A stretch of 35,902 nucleotides of DNA from Bacteroidales bacterium (GCA_024709145.1 JANJXG010000113.1:1-35902), one strand, 5' to 3'; shown: positions 24,790 to 34,000, counted from the stretch's first letter. Program-made: numbers and translations. The notes: a model not told the origin generated them from the sequence alone.

Positions 24790-24874
24790 GCTTTTGGTGC
24801 CGGAAAGCAAATCCGACTTAAAATGTCGGTTTTATACACTTACCGGACCCTGAAATTCACACACATTTTTTAAG

Positions 24875-26155
24875 ATGATGAAGCAATTTACACTCCTTTT
24901 TTTACTCAGCCTGAGCTTATTGCAGCTGAGAGCTGAGACTGACAGCCTGTTCACCGGTGAGACCCTGCGCATTGACTACATCCATTCGGGCACTGCAAGC
25001 GATGAAACATTTGCCCTGGAAGCCTTGATCCGCGAAGCTGTCTGGGCAGGGCCGCAACACAACCTTACCGACGCGATGCATTACGGCAACCACCGGGTGA
25101 TGATGCATGATGCCGACAATGGCAGTTTACTTTTTTCGAGGGGTTACAGCAGTCTCTTTGCCGAATGGCAAACCACTGCCGAAGCCGGGCAACTGGTAAA
25201 AGCATTCGAAGAAACGGTGGTGGTTCCTTTTCCTGTAAAGCCGGTGTTGGTTAGTTTGTGGTCGCGCATGCGGGACACCACTTTTAGTCTGAAGCTTCGC
25301 TTTCGTGTAGATCCTGACAGTTATTTCATCCGACCGGCTGTAAGCAACCCATGGGAAGTTTACGAAGTACAAGTGAGCCGACCTGCAGATCAAGCTGTTG
25401 ATATCGTGATCATTCCTGATGGTTTCACTGCCGGTGAAATGGAATTATTTAAAAAGGCTGCCGATCGTTTTGCCGACAATTTGTTTGGTTTTGAACCCTT
25501 TGGCCGACACCGCGAGCGCTTCAACATCAGGGCAGTGCTTGCGCCCTCCGCTGAATCAGGTGTTGCCATCCCGGCAGACGGAATCTGGCCAAACACAGTG
25601 GTATCGTCCAGTTTCTACACCTTTGACTCAGAACGCTACTGCATGACACACGATCATCACCGCCTGCGCGACCTGGCATCGGCGGTGCCTTATGATCAGA
25701 TCTATATCCTTACCAATACCAAAAAATACGGCGGAGGCGGCATTTACAACTTTTACTGCCTGAGCAGTGCCCTCAACGAATCCTCCCCCGAAATCATCGT
25801 TCACGAATTCGGTCATGGTTTTGCCGGACTTGGCGATGAATACTACGACAGCTCCACTTCCTATGAGTCTTTTTACCGCCTCGACATCGAACCCTGGGAA
25901 CCCAATATCACAACATTGGTAAACTTCGACGCTAAATGGAAGCACCTGATCGACCTCAACACCCCTGTCCCAACCCCTGATGAAGCGGCTTGGGATGGCA
26001 TCACAGGCGTTTATGAAGGTGGCGGATATGTGCCAAAGGGTATTTACCGCCCCTCGCGCGACTGCCTGATGCATACCTTTAAAAACGACCTCTTCTGCCA
26101 GGCCTGCAGTGAAGCCATCGAAAAGATGATCTTTTTCTTCACCGATGGCAAATGA
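24875..26155 (+). CDS. Secreted M64-family (IgA peptidase) metallopeptidase
   Basis: A 426-residue exported zinc peptidase of the M64 family. The signal peptide ends near LQLRA. An N-terminal beta-rich M64_N-like domain follows (TGETLRIDYIHSGTASDETF, ... FSRGYSSLFAEWQT). The catalytic domain has DIVIIPDGFTAGEMELFKK and PFGRHRERFNIRAV, then the zinc motif HEFGHGFAGLGDEY at residues 310-323, and a CLMHTF ... FCQACSEAIEKM end with conserved Cys. The family includes IgA-cleaving enzymes of gut bacteria, but a general extracellular peptidase is equally possible. The start is at 24875 or the adjacent 24878. It has no T9SS tail. It is divergent from the sigma gene. Confidence 0.92.
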   Translation: MMKQFTLLFLLSLSLLQLRAETDSLFTGETLRIDYIHSGTASDETFALEALIREAVWAGPQHNLTDAMHYGNHRVMMHDADNGSLLFSRGYSSLFAEWQTTAEAGQLVKAFEETVVVPFPVKPVLVSLWSRMRDTTFSLKLRFRVDPDSYFIRPAVSNPWEVYEVQVSRPADQAVDIVIIPDGFTAGEMELFKKAADRFADNLFGFEPFGRHRERFNIRAVLAPSAESGVAIPADGIWPNTVVSSSFYTFDSERYCMTHDHHRLRDLASAVPYDQIYILTNTKKYGGGGIYNFYCLSSALNESSPEIIVHEFGHGFAGLGDEYYDSSTSYESFYRLDIEPWEPNITTLVNFDAKWKHLIDLNTPVPTPDEAAWDGITGVYEGGGYVPKGIYRPSRDCLMHTFKNDLFCQACSEAIEKMIFFFTDGK

Positions 26156-26178
26156 AAACCGGCTGACTGCTTGTTTTT

Positions 26179-26210
26179 TTTGGCCGTTCGCGGCTAATGA
26201 TGTATTTTTG
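26179..26210 (+). promoter_or_regulatory. Promoter of ptb-buk
   Basis: TTTG at 26179-26182, a 20-base spacer and TATTTTTG at 26203-26210 match the Bacteroidota promoter. The spacer holds a small inverted repeat, GCCG-TTCG-CGGC (26183-26194), which may bind a regulator. Confidence 0.6.
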
Positions 26211-26269
26211 CCAAATTATTGTTAATTATTTCACAATTAGTCAATTCAAAAAATATCAAGCTGATAAAG

Positions 26270-27172
26270 ATGATTACAAAACTTGACCAGATGTTTGAGG
26301 TGCTGAAAAGCATGAAAAAGAAACGTCTCGTGGCAGCGTATGCCAATGATGAACACACCATCAGTGCTGTGGATATGGCCATAGGAATGGGCCTTGTTGA
26401 CGGCACACTCGTTGGTGATGAGAAAGAAATATTAAAGGTATGTGCCGCCCATGGCATCGATGCAGGCCGCATGACCATTGTGCATGAACCCGATGAGATG
26501 AAAGCTACCGTGAAAGCTGTTGAGCTGATCAACAGTGGTGAAGGCAACCTGCTCATGAAGGGCCTGGTAAGTACTGATAAGTATATGCGTGCCATCCTCG
26601 ACAAAGACAAAGGGCTGATGAACAAAGGAGCTGTTTTAAGTCATGTAACGGTGATGGAAAACCCCTTTTACCATAAGTTATTGGTTGTTGGCGATGTGGC
26701 GATTTTGCCGGCTCCGGAGCTTCCCGAGAAAATTGCCATCACCAATTACCTCATCCGGACAGCGCATTCCCTCGGTATAGAAAAGCCAAAAGTAGCGCTG
26801 ATAGCTGCTTCGGAACAGGTTTCGCCCAAAATGCCTGCCTGTGTTGACGCTTCCATCATCTCAAAAATGGCCGACCGCGGGCAGATCAAAGGCGCCTGGG
26901 TTGACGGACCACTGGCCCTGGATGTTGCCATCGACAAAGAAAGTGCCGACATTAAAAAAGTTGGCGGCATGGTTGCCGGAGATGCGGATTGTCTTGTATT
27001 CCCGAATATTGAATCAGGCAATGTGTTCTACAAAACCAATACCAAGCTGGCAGGTGGCGAACAGGGTGCTTTCGTCGTCGGAGCAAGGGTTCCGGCTGTT
27101 CTGTCGTCACGTGGCGACAGCACCAAAACCAAGCTTTACAGCATTGCGCTGGCTGCCCTCACTGCACCCTGA
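26270..27172 (+). CDS. ptb: Phosphate butyryltransferase
   Basis: A 300-residue cytoplasmic acyltransferase of the Pta/Ptb family that converts butyryl-CoA and phosphate to butyryl phosphate and CoA. The family signature residues are visible: EGNLLMKGLVSTDKYMRAIL, cited here in outline (G-N-L-LMKGLV-ST), LSHVTVME, VGDVAILPAPELPEKIAI and the C-terminal NIESGNVFYKTNTKLAGGEQ. The length is that of Ptb and far below that of Pta of the long type. The start MITKLDQMF at 26270 is chosen because the promoter ends 59 bases before it. buk follows after 43 bases, a classical pair that gives ATP by substrate-level phosphorylation. Branched-chain acyl substrates are an alternative. Confidence 0.92.
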   Translation: MITKLDQMFEVLKSMKKKRLVAAYANDEHTISAVDMAIGMGLVDGTLVGDEKEILKVCAAHGIDAGRMTIVHEPDEMKATVKAVELINSGEGNLLMKGLVSTDKYMRAILDKDKGLMNKGAVLSHVTVMENPFYHKLLVVGDVAILPAPELPEKIAITNYLIRTAHSLGIEKPKVALIAASEQVSPKMPACVDASIISKMADRGQIKGAWVDGPLALDVAIDKESADIKKVGGMVAGDADCLVFPNIESGNVFYKTNTKLAGGEQGAFVVGARVPAVLSSRGDSTKTKLYSIALAALTAP

Positions 27173-27215
27173 GACCGTAAGTCCCAAATTTTACTCCTGA
27201 AGCAAATCATTCATC

Positions 27216-28301
27216 ATGAGCGAACCCGATAACATACACATCCTGACAATCAATCCCGGTTCAACATCCACCAAATTTGGTGTGTTTACCGGGACTGACC
27301 CTGTCTTCATCAAAAATATCAGGCACAGCAATGAAGAGCTTGAAGTGTTTGATAAGATTACCGATCAGTTTAATTTCCGCAAAGGTCTGATTCTTGGACA
27401 AGTAAATGAAGCGGGGATTGATCCGGCATCCATCCGGGCTGTTGTGGGCAGAGGTGGATTGTTAAAACCTATCGAATCGGGTGTTTATGCTGTCAACGAA
27501 GCCATGCTGCGCGACCTGAGGAACAGCCCCCTGGGCGAACATGCTTCCAACCTTGGCGGACTGATTGCCTGGGATATCGCGGGCTCATTGCCCAATGCCG
27601 GAGCCTATATTGCCAACCCTGTGGTGGTTGACGAACTCGATGATCTGGCACGCATCTCAGGCCATCCGTTGCTTCCGCGCATATCGATCTTTCATGCCCT
27701 GAACCAAAAAGCAGTGGCGCGTCAGCATGCCAAATCCATCATGCGTAAGTATGAGGAGATGAATCTTATTGTGGTACATCTGGGAGGAGGCATTACCGTT
27801 GGAGCCCACCACCAGGGGCGGGTGATCGATGTGAATCAGGGTCTCGACGGCGAAGGTCCCTTCTCGCCCGAGCGCACAGGTACCCTGCCCGTAGGTGCTT
27901 TGGTAAGGCTGTGCTACAGCGGTAAATACACTGAAAAAGAAGTGTTGAAAATGATCAAGGGCGAAGGAGGTCTGGTGGCTTATCTGGGTACCAACAGTGC
28001 CTGGGAAGTAGAACAAAGGGTGCAGCAGGGCGATGAATATGCTTCGCTGATTTACCGGGCCATGGCTTATCAGGTTGCCAAAGAAATCGGCGCGATGGCC
28101 ACCGTTTTACGCTTTCAGGTCGACAGCATCCTCATCACCGGCGGCATAGCCCACGACAAGTTTTTCGTTAACCAAATCATCGAGCGCGTTCACCGCATCG
28201 CACCGGTGCACGTTTATCCCGGGGAAGACGAACTCAAGGCACTGGCCATGAACGGCCTAAGGGTGCTCAATCAGGAAACCGTTCCTAAAGTTTATCAATA
28301 G
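27216..28301 (+). CDS. buk: Butyrate kinase
   Basis: A 361-residue cytoplasmic acid kinase of the ASKHA superfamily that transfers the phosphate of butyryl phosphate to ADP, yielding butyrate and ATP. It has the N-terminal LTINPGSTSTKFGVF phosphate-binding segment, AVVGRGGLLKPIESGVYAVNE, NPVVVDELDDLARISGHP, LIVVHLGGGITVGAHHQGRVIDVNQG, DGEGPFSPERTGTLP and the adenosine-binding ILITGGIAHDKFF. All motifs and the length are normal for Buk. It is co-transcribed with ptb. A butyryl-CoA pathway (thl, hbd, crt, bcd) is not in this window. Confidence 0.94.
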   Translation: MSEPDNIHILTINPGSTSTKFGVFTGTDPVFIKNIRHSNEELEVFDKITDQFNFRKGLILGQVNEAGIDPASIRAVVGRGGLLKPIESGVYAVNEAMLRDLRNSPLGEHASNLGGLIAWDIAGSLPNAGAYIANPVVVDELDDLARISGHPLLPRISIFHALNQKAVARQHAKSIMRKYEEMNLIVVHLGGGITVGAHHQGRVIDVNQGLDGEGPFSPERTGTLPVGALVRLCYSGKYTEKEVLKMIKGEGGLVAYLGTNSAWEVEQRVQQGDEYASLIYRAMAYQVAKEIGAMATVLRFQVDSILITGGIAHDKFFVNQIIERVHRIAPVHVYPGEDELKALAMNGLRVLNQETVPKVYQ

Positions 28302-28329
28302 AAAGCTGCTCCCGTACACCCGCAATTTC

Positions 28330-28362
28330 TTAACGAAATCTTATAATTTCCCTTTTCGTTAA
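28330..28362. repeat. Inverted repeat after buk
   Basis: TTAACGAAA (28330-28338) and TTTCGTTAA (28354-28362) are perfect 9-base arms around a 15-base loop, 28 bases after the buk stop codon and 31 before the next -7 element. It may be a weak terminator (an A/T-rich tail follows) or an operator. Confidence 0.45.
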
Positions 28363-28392
28363 AAATTATTAAACGGCCAAAAGTAATTTTCC

Positions 28393-28400
28393 TACTTTTG
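28393..28400 (+). promoter_or_regulatory. Candidate -7 element for the large T9SS gene
   Basis: TACTTTTG matches TAnnTTTG, 33 bases before the ATG at 28434. No TTG lies at a normal -33 distance. Confidence 0.5.
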
Positions 28401-28433
28401 GCTTTCTTTTATTCATTCAACAAAAAATATCAA

Positions 28434-31400
28434 ATGAGAAAACACTTTACGATTCTTCTTGTCGTACTGCTGATTACGATCGGTTCGGGCCTGCAATGGC
28501 TGATCAGCTCCGACAGTAAAACAGAGCGCCAGCGTCGTAACATGGTTGATACCCGTGTTGACAACAATGGTTATTACAAGCGGCTCGCTGCCAAGGGGTA
28601 CTACACCCTGAATCCGGCAATGAACCCGGCTCCGGCTGTTTACACCGGCTCAAAAATCAAAGCCACTTCCGTCAGGACCGACGACTCACCTGATGTACCC
28701 GTAACGACAGTGAATTCTACCCAAAGCGAGAACTCCGTTTTTGTCAACCCGCTTGACCCCACCAATGTACTCAACTCAAACAACTCCACCCAAAATCCTG
28801 TTGGCTCGCTGTATGGCGCCAACGATTTGTATTCATTCGATTCGGGTGAAACCTGGCAAGGTAAGGTACAGGGCGCAGCAGGAAGTAATTCCGGCGACCC
28901 GGCTGTTGCCATGGGCTGGAACGGACGCTGGTATGTGAATTATATTTCCAACCCCGGCGGTCAGGGCATTGCCTACAGCGATAATCAAGGTGTGTCATGG
29001 ACTGCCAAAACCATCTCCCCCAACCCGGGCGACCTGGCCGACAAGAATCACCTGTGGATCGACAACAGCCTGACAAGTCCTTACGAAGGCTATCTTTACA
29101 ACGTCTGGACCGATTTTGGAGGACCTTACGATTCTGAAATCGTTGTTTCCCGTTCATCCGACGATGGCGAAACCTGGTCGCCCCGCAGCCCCATCAGCAC
29201 CGCTGTAAATGCAGGCAGCCACAACCAGGGCGTGAATGTGCATACCGGTCCCAACGGTGAAGTTTATGCCGTGTGGTCAATCTACAACAGCTGGCCTTCG
29301 GATGAGGGTGCTCTTGGCTTTGCCAAATCACTCGACGGCGGTGCCACCTGGACGCCCGCAACGCGGATTATTCAAAACATTCGTGGTATCCGTACCACCG
29401 AAACAAATAAAAACCACCGTGTGAATTCATTTCCAAGCATGGCGGTTGACATCTCCAACGGACCTGACAGGGGAACCATTTATGTTGTTTGGTCCAACAT
29501 TGGTACTCCCGGTGTGAATACCAATGTGGGAATTGATGTATACCTGATCAAATCAACCGATCAGGGTGCTACCTGGTCGGCACCTTTCCGCGTGAACCAA
29601 AATCCCTTCGGACAGGGAAAAGAGCATTATTTCCCCTGGATCACCTGCGATCCAGAAAACGGTATTCTCAGCACCATCTTTTACGGCGACCGCAACGTAA
29701 GCCAGTCACAGGTTGAAGTTTTCTGCGCCAACAGCTTTGATGCCGGCGAAACATGGGAAGATTTTAAGGTGTCGGATGTTGCTTTCACCCCATCACCCAT
29801 TCCGGGATTGGCCGGTGGTTATATGGGTGATTACCTTGGCATTGCTGCACGCGGTGGTATGGTATATCCTGTTTGGCCCGACAACCGTCTGGGTTATATG
29901 ATGACATTCTGCTCGCCTTATGAAACCAATCCGCTCAGCCGCCCCTTCAACGTTACGGCTGAAGTGACCTTTGAAACCGGTAGCGTCAGCCTGGGCTGGA
30001 ATTATACCGAAGCTCCTGATTTTACAGGCTTTAAAATTTACCGTGGCGATGAACTCGTGGGCACTACCCTCGATACCGTTTATGTGGATATGCTGCCTGA
30101 TTACGGTGTGTACACCTATGCCGTTACAGCTACCTATACAGGCGACGGTGAAAGCAGTGCCAGCCGCGCCACCGTTCAATGGGGCGATGCCCACATTGCT
30201 GTGGCACCCGAAAGCCTTTACCAAAGCCTCATGCCTGATTCGATCGCGTCACAACAAATTGTTGTCACCAACACCGGTCAGCTGCCGATGACTTATACTG
30301 TTTCTTCAGAAATTATTGATGCCGGCAAAGGAACACTGGCTTATTGTGCTGCTTCAGGCGGTGGCGATGAGTATATTTCCAAAGTTGAAATGGGAGCCAT
30401 CAACAACAGCTCGGGAGAAACCGGCTATGCCGACTACACCAACCTGAGCACCGAGGTGAAGGCCGGCGAACCGGTTTTGCTCACCGTTACCAATGGTAAC
30501 CCATACAGTGCCGACCAATTGGGTGTGTGGATCGACTGGGATCAGAATGAAGTTTTCGACGATGCCCCTGTCACCGTGAGCGGAAGTCCGGGCAACGGCC
30601 CCTACACTGCTTTAATCGATCCGCCGGTTGGAGCCAAGTCAGGTGCTACCCGCATGCGCATCCGTCTTACCTGGACAGGTTCGGTTGAGCCCTGCGGCAC
30701 TACCACCTACGGCGAAGTGGAAGATTACACCCTGAATGTGATCAGCTGGCTGGGCTATACACCCAATGCCGGAACAATCGCCCCTGGTGTTACAGACACC
30801 ATCGAGGTAACTTTTAAAGCCATCGACCTTGAAGAAGGCGATTATTATGCTAACCTGAAAATTTCGAACAACAGTCCCGACAACAACCTTGTGGTTGTGC
30901 CGGTTCATTTGAAAGTTGCCTTGTTTGCCGTTACAGCCATGGTTGAACCATCCGCTGTTTGTGCAGGCGAATCAGCCCAGCTGAGTTCAACAGTTACCGG
31001 AGGCACCGGCGATTTGAGCTTCTTCTGGAGAAATGATGCAGGCGAACTTGTTTCTACCGAGCAAAACCCCGTTGTCAGTCCTGAAGTTACCACTGCTTAT
31101 ACCGCTTTCGTGGTTCAGGGTACCGACACCATTCAAAGCATGCCCGTTACCCTGACGGTATACGAGTTGCCTGTTGTGGCGCTTGGCGAAGATCTGGTTT
31201 TCTGCGGCAACCAAATGCATACCCTCGATGCCGGTAATGCCGGATCAACCTATGCCTGGTCAAACGGATCGACAGATCAAACACTTGAGCTTTCGGCCGA
31301 CCTGCTGGGTTATGGCGACCATCAGCTTTGGGTGAACGTTACCAGCGTGAATGGTTGTGTGAGTGCCGACACCATCAACGTTACCTATCACACCCTTCCG

Positions 31401-32129
31401 GTGGTTGACCTTGGCGAAGACCAGTCAGCCTGCGGTGAACTCGTCATCAGTCTGGCTGCCGGCAACGAAGGCTCCAGCTTCCTGTGGTCGAATGGCAGCA
31501 ACGGTGGCACCCTCAATGCCGGAAGTGCCGAATTTGGTTTTGGAACCCATCAGCTGTGGGTTCAGGTAACCGATGCAAACGGCTGCGTAGCTGCTGACAC
31601 TGTAATGGCAACCTTCCTCGAAGCACCACCGGTGTTGGAACTTGGCAACGATACCACCCTGTGTGGCGGGGTTCAGAAAGTGTTGTCGGTTGATCTCACA
31701 GGCTACGCCCTGCTTTGGTCAAACGGTTCAACAGGGGCTTCAGTCACTGCCGATACCGTTGGTTTTGGCTATGGTACCCAAACCTTCTATGTGGACCTCA
31801 CTGCTGAAAATGGTTGCGTCATGCGCAGTCACGAAATCAGCATCGAGTTCAAAGACTGCACCGGTATCGACGAGCGCGATGCTGCAGCAGTGAGCGTGTA
31901 TCCAAACCCGGGTAACGGCCTTTTCCGCGTGGCACTCGAAACTGCTTCAAGCCAAAGAACATCCATCAGGGTGTTTGACGCCTCCGGCAACCTCGTTTAC
32001 CAGCAAAAAGATGTGTTGTTCAACAACGGCAGCCGACACGAAATCAACCTCACCGGTCAGCCTTCAGGCGTTTACAATATGGTGATTGAAGGCACAAAAG
32101 TTTACTCGAAAAGATTGATTATAAAATAG
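28434..32129 (+). CDS. T9SS-secreted Asp-box / GEVED multidomain protein
   Basis: A 1231-residue secreted protein beginning with a signal anchor or signal peptide (MRKHFTILLVVLL). Residues about 100-500 form a sialidase-like beta-propeller with at least six Asp-box motifs of the S/D-x-D-x-G-x-T-W type (FDSGETW, SDNQGVSW, SDDGETW, LDGGATW, TDQGATW, FDAGETW). A fibronectin-III-like domain follows (about 502-595). An Ig-like BACON/ASH-type domain is then interrupted by a GEVED domain (about 635-769, ending in GEVEDYTL). Three tandem repeats of about 76 residues come next (912-987, 988-1064, 1065-1141), each with WSNGS. The C-terminal type A sorting domain (1153-1231, from YPNPGNGLFRV) exports it by T9SS. 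Its ligand is unknown, and the catalytic residues of sialidase were not identified; a sialidase activity is not claimed. Confidence 0.9.
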   Translation: MRKHFTILLVVLLITIGSGLQWLISSDSKTERQRRNMVDTRVDNNGYYKRLAAKGYYTLNPAMNPAPAVYTGSKIKATSVRTDDSPDVPVTTVNSTQSENSVFVNPLDPTNVLNSNNSTQNPVGSLYGANDLYSFDSGETWQGKVQGAAGSNSGDPAVAMGWNGRWYVNYISNPGGQGIAYSDNQGVSWTAKTISPNPGDLADKNHLWIDNSLTSPYEGYLYNVWTDFGGPYDSEIVVSRSSDDGETWSPRSPISTAVNAGSHNQGVNVHTGPNGEVYAVWSIYNSWPSDEGALGFAKSLDGGATWTPATRIIQNIRGIRTTETNKNHRVNSFPSMAVDISNGPDRGTIYVVWSNIGTPGVNTNVGIDVYLIKSTDQGATWSAPFRVNQNPFGQGKEHYFPWITCDPENGILSTIFYGDRNVSQSQVEVFCANSFDAGETWEDFKVSDVAFTPSPIPGLAGGYMGDYLGIAARGGMVYPVWPDNRLGYMMTFCSPYETNPLSRPFNVTAEVTFETGSVSLGWNYTEAPDFTGFKIYRGDELVGTTLDTVYVDMLPDYGVYTYAVTATYTGDGESSASRATVQWGDAHIAVAPESLYQSLMPDSIASQQIVVTNTGQLPMTYTVSSEIIDAGKGTLAYCAASGGGDEYISKVEMGAINNSSGETGYADYTNLSTEVKAGEPVLLTVTNGNPYSADQLGVWIDWDQNEVFDDAPVTVSGSPGNGPYTALIDPPVGAKSGATRMRIRLTWTGSVEPCGTTTYGEVEDYTLNVISWLGYTPNAGTIAPGVTDTIEVTFKAIDLEEGDYYANLKISNNSPDNNLVVVPVHLKVALFAVTAMVEPSAVCAGESAQLSSTVTGGTGDLSFFWRNDAGELVSTEQNPVVSPEVTTAYTAFVVQGTDTIQSMPVTLTVYELPVVALGEDLVFCGNQMHTLDAGNAGSTYAWSNGSTDQTLELSADLLGYGDHQLWVNVTSVNGCVSADTINVTYHTLPVVDLGEDQSACGELVISLAAGNEGSSFLWSNGSNGGTLNAGSAEFGFGTHQLWVQVTDANGCVAADTVMATFLEAPPVLELGNDTTLCGGVQKVLSVDLTGYALLWSNGSTGASVTADTVGFGYGTQTFYVDLTAENGCVMRSHEISIEFKDCTGIDERDAAAVSVYPNPGNGLFRVALETASSQRTSIRVFDASGNLVYQQKDVLFNNGSRHEINLTGQPSGVYNMVIEGTKVYSKRLIIK
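31167..31857 (+). repeat. Three tandem domain repeats in the T9SS protein
   Basis: Three in-frame copies of about 228-231 bases. Each protein copy begins with an LPVVxLGED-like stretch, has a conserved Cys, WSNGS near the middle and NGCV near its end. The copies differ enough at both levels to be an old duplication. They resemble PKD/SprB-type adhesion repeats. Confidence 0.7.
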
Positions 32130-32146
32130 TTAATCCATCAACGAAG

Positions 32147-32177
32147 AAAAGGCGGTTCATCAGGAACCGCCTTTTTT
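32147..32177 (+). terminator. Terminator of the large T9SS gene
   Basis: GGCGGTTC (32151-32158) pairs with GAACCGCC (32164-32171) around a 5-base loop, with a run of A before and TTTTTT after, 20 bases past the stop codon. This is a typical intrinsic terminator. Confidence 0.9.
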
Positions 32178-32223
32178 GTTTTCCACCCGCTGTTCTCAGC
32201 CATTATCACCGTGTCCGGCAGGA

Positions 32224-32251
32224 TTGGAACTCCCTGATTTTTGTATCTTTG
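32224..32251 (+). promoter_or_regulatory. Promoter of lysS
   Basis: TTG at 32224-32226, a 17-base spacer and TATCTTTG at 32244-32251 match the Bacteroidota promoter. The element ends 16 bases before the ATG at 32268, which rules out the earlier TTG start at 32241. Confidence 0.6.
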
Positions 32252-32267
32252 CAAAAATTTTCAATCT

Positions 32268-33992
32268 ATGAGTTTGATGTTGAGTGAACAGGAAATGGTT
32301 CGCCGCAATTCGCTGAACGAATTGTATCAGTTGGGTATCAATCCCTATCCGCAGGAAGCTTTTGAAGTGAATGTGACCACCACAGAGATTCACCGCGATT
32401 TTCCTGCCGATAACAGCCTATTTCAGGCAGTAAGTTTTGCCGGTCGTATCATGAGCCGCCGCATTATGGGTGCTGCCTCCTTTATGGAGCTGCAGGACGC
32501 CTCGGGCAGAATACAGGTGTATTTCAAACGTGATGACATTTGTCCGGATGAAGACAAAAGCATGTACAACACCGTACTGAAGCGCCTGCTCGATATCGGC
32601 GACATCATCGGTGTGACAGGTTATGTGTTTACAACCCAGATGGGTGAGATCACCATCCACGCACAATCGTTGAAGGTGCTTAGCAAATCGCTCAAACCAC
32701 TGCCCATCGTCAAGGAAAAAGACGGGGTGATCTACGATGCCTTCACCGATGCCGAACAGCGCTACCGCATGCGTTATGTAGACCTGATTGTGAACGAAGG
32801 CGTGAAGGAAACCTTTATCCGCCGCACCAAGGTCATCAACAGCATGCGGAATTTTTTCAATGAGCAGGGCTACCTCGAAGTGGAGACACCCATCCTGCAG
32901 CCCATCCCGGGCGGAGCTGCTGCCAGGCCTTTCATCACGCATCACAACGCGCTCGACATCCCGCTCTACCTGCGTATTGCCAACGAACTCTATCTGAAAA
33001 GGCTCATCGTTGGTGGCTTCGACGGGGTGTATGAGTTTGCCAAGGACTTCCGCAACGAGGGCATGGACCGAACCCATAATCCAGAATTCACCGTGCTGGA
33101 AATCTATGTGGCCTACAAGGATTACCTCTGGATGATGGATTTCACCGAAGCCATGCTCGAACGGGTGGCATTGGAAGTGACGGGCGGCACCAAAGTGGAG
33201 ATCAGCGGAAAAACCATCGACTTTCAGCGGCCTTTCAAACGTATTTCGATTCTTGATGCCATCAGGGAGCACACCGGCTTCGATGTGGCCGCCATGGATG
33301 AAAACGGCCTGAGAGATGTGTGCCGGAAGCTGGGTATCGAAACAGATGAAGCCATGGGCAAAGGCAAACTCATTGATGAAATCTTTGGCAGCCAATGCGA
33401 ACATCACTATATCCAGCCGACTTTCATCACGGATTATCCCGTTGAAATGTCGCCGCTTTGCAAACGCCACCGCGACAATCCTGAACTGACCGAACGCTTT
33501 GAGCTGATGATCAACGGCAAGGAAATTGCCAATGCCTACACCGAGCTCAACGACCCCATCGACCAGCGAAACCGTTTCGAAGAACAGATGAAACTCTCCG
33601 AAAGAGGTGACGATGAGGCCATGTTCATCGACCAGGATTTTCTGCGTGCACTCGAGTTTGGCATGCCGCCCACCTCAGGGATGGGAATAGGCATCGACAG
33701 GCTTGTGATGTTGTTTACAGGACAAACTTCCATTCAGGAAGTGCTGTTTTTTCCGCAGATGCGCCCCGAGAAACTCAAGAAAGCAGTCAGTCCGCAGGAT
33801 TTCATCCAAATGGGTGTTTCCGAAACCTGGGCTTCACACCTCATCAAGGCAGGCTTTGCCAGCGTGGAAGCTTTCAAAGAAGAAAAAGCAGCCGTGATTC
33901 AGCAAAAGCTGAATGGCTACCGGAAAAAGAACAAGCTCGAAATCCCTGCTGTTCAGATGGACGAAGTAGAGCGCTGGCTTGCCGGAAACTAA
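32268..33992 (+). CDS. lysS: Lysyl-tRNA synthetase, class II
   Basis: A 574-residue class II aminoacyl-tRNA synthetase charging tRNA-Lys. An N-terminal OB-fold anticodon-binding domain is present (VSFAGRIMSRRIMGAASFME ... GRIQVYFKRDD). The class II catalytic core follows with motif 1 in NFFNEQGYLEVETPILQPIP, motif 2 in FRNEGMDRTHNPEFTVLEIY, and motif 3 in GMGIGIDRLVMLFTG. The last about 70 residues (from SPQDFIQMGVSETW) form a helical tail, which I believe is usual for LysRS in this phylum. The start MSLMLSEQEM at 32268 follows the promoter. The RlmI-like gene comes next, separated by a hairpin. Confidence 0.95.
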   Translation: MSLMLSEQEMVRRNSLNELYQLGINPYPQEAFEVNVTTTEIHRDFPADNSLFQAVSFAGRIMSRRIMGAASFMELQDASGRIQVYFKRDDICPDEDKSMYNTVLKRLLDIGDIIGVTGYVFTTQMGEITIHAQSLKVLSKSLKPLPIVKEKDGVIYDAFTDAEQRYRMRYVDLIVNEGVKETFIRRTKVINSMRNFFNEQGYLEVETPILQPIPGGAAARPFITHHNALDIPLYLRIANELYLKRLIVGGFDGVYEFAKDFRNEGMDRTHNPEFTVLEIYVAYKDYLWMMDFTEAMLERVALEVTGGTKVEISGKTIDFQRPFKRISILDAIREHTGFDVAAMDENGLRDVCRKLGIETDEAMGKGKLIDEIFGSQCEHHYIQPTFITDYPVEMSPLCKRHRDNPELTERFELMINGKEIANAYTELNDPIDQRNRFEEQMKLSERGDDEAMFIDQDFLRALEFGMPPTSGMGIGIDRLVMLFTGQTSIQEVLFFPQMRPEKLKKAVSPQDFIQMGVSETWASHLIKAGFASVEAFKEEKAAVIQQKLNGYRKKNKLEIPAVQMDEVERWLAGN

Positions 33993-34000
33993 AAGCTGTC

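Noticed and set aside
28434-32129. Calling the large T9SS protein a sialidase
   Set aside because: Asp-boxes define the propeller fold, but I could not identify the arginine triad and other catalytic residues.
32418-33470. 350-codon open frame antisense to lysS
   Set aside because: Lies entirely within a well-supported synthetase gene, shows no family motifs and has the composition of a shadow frame.
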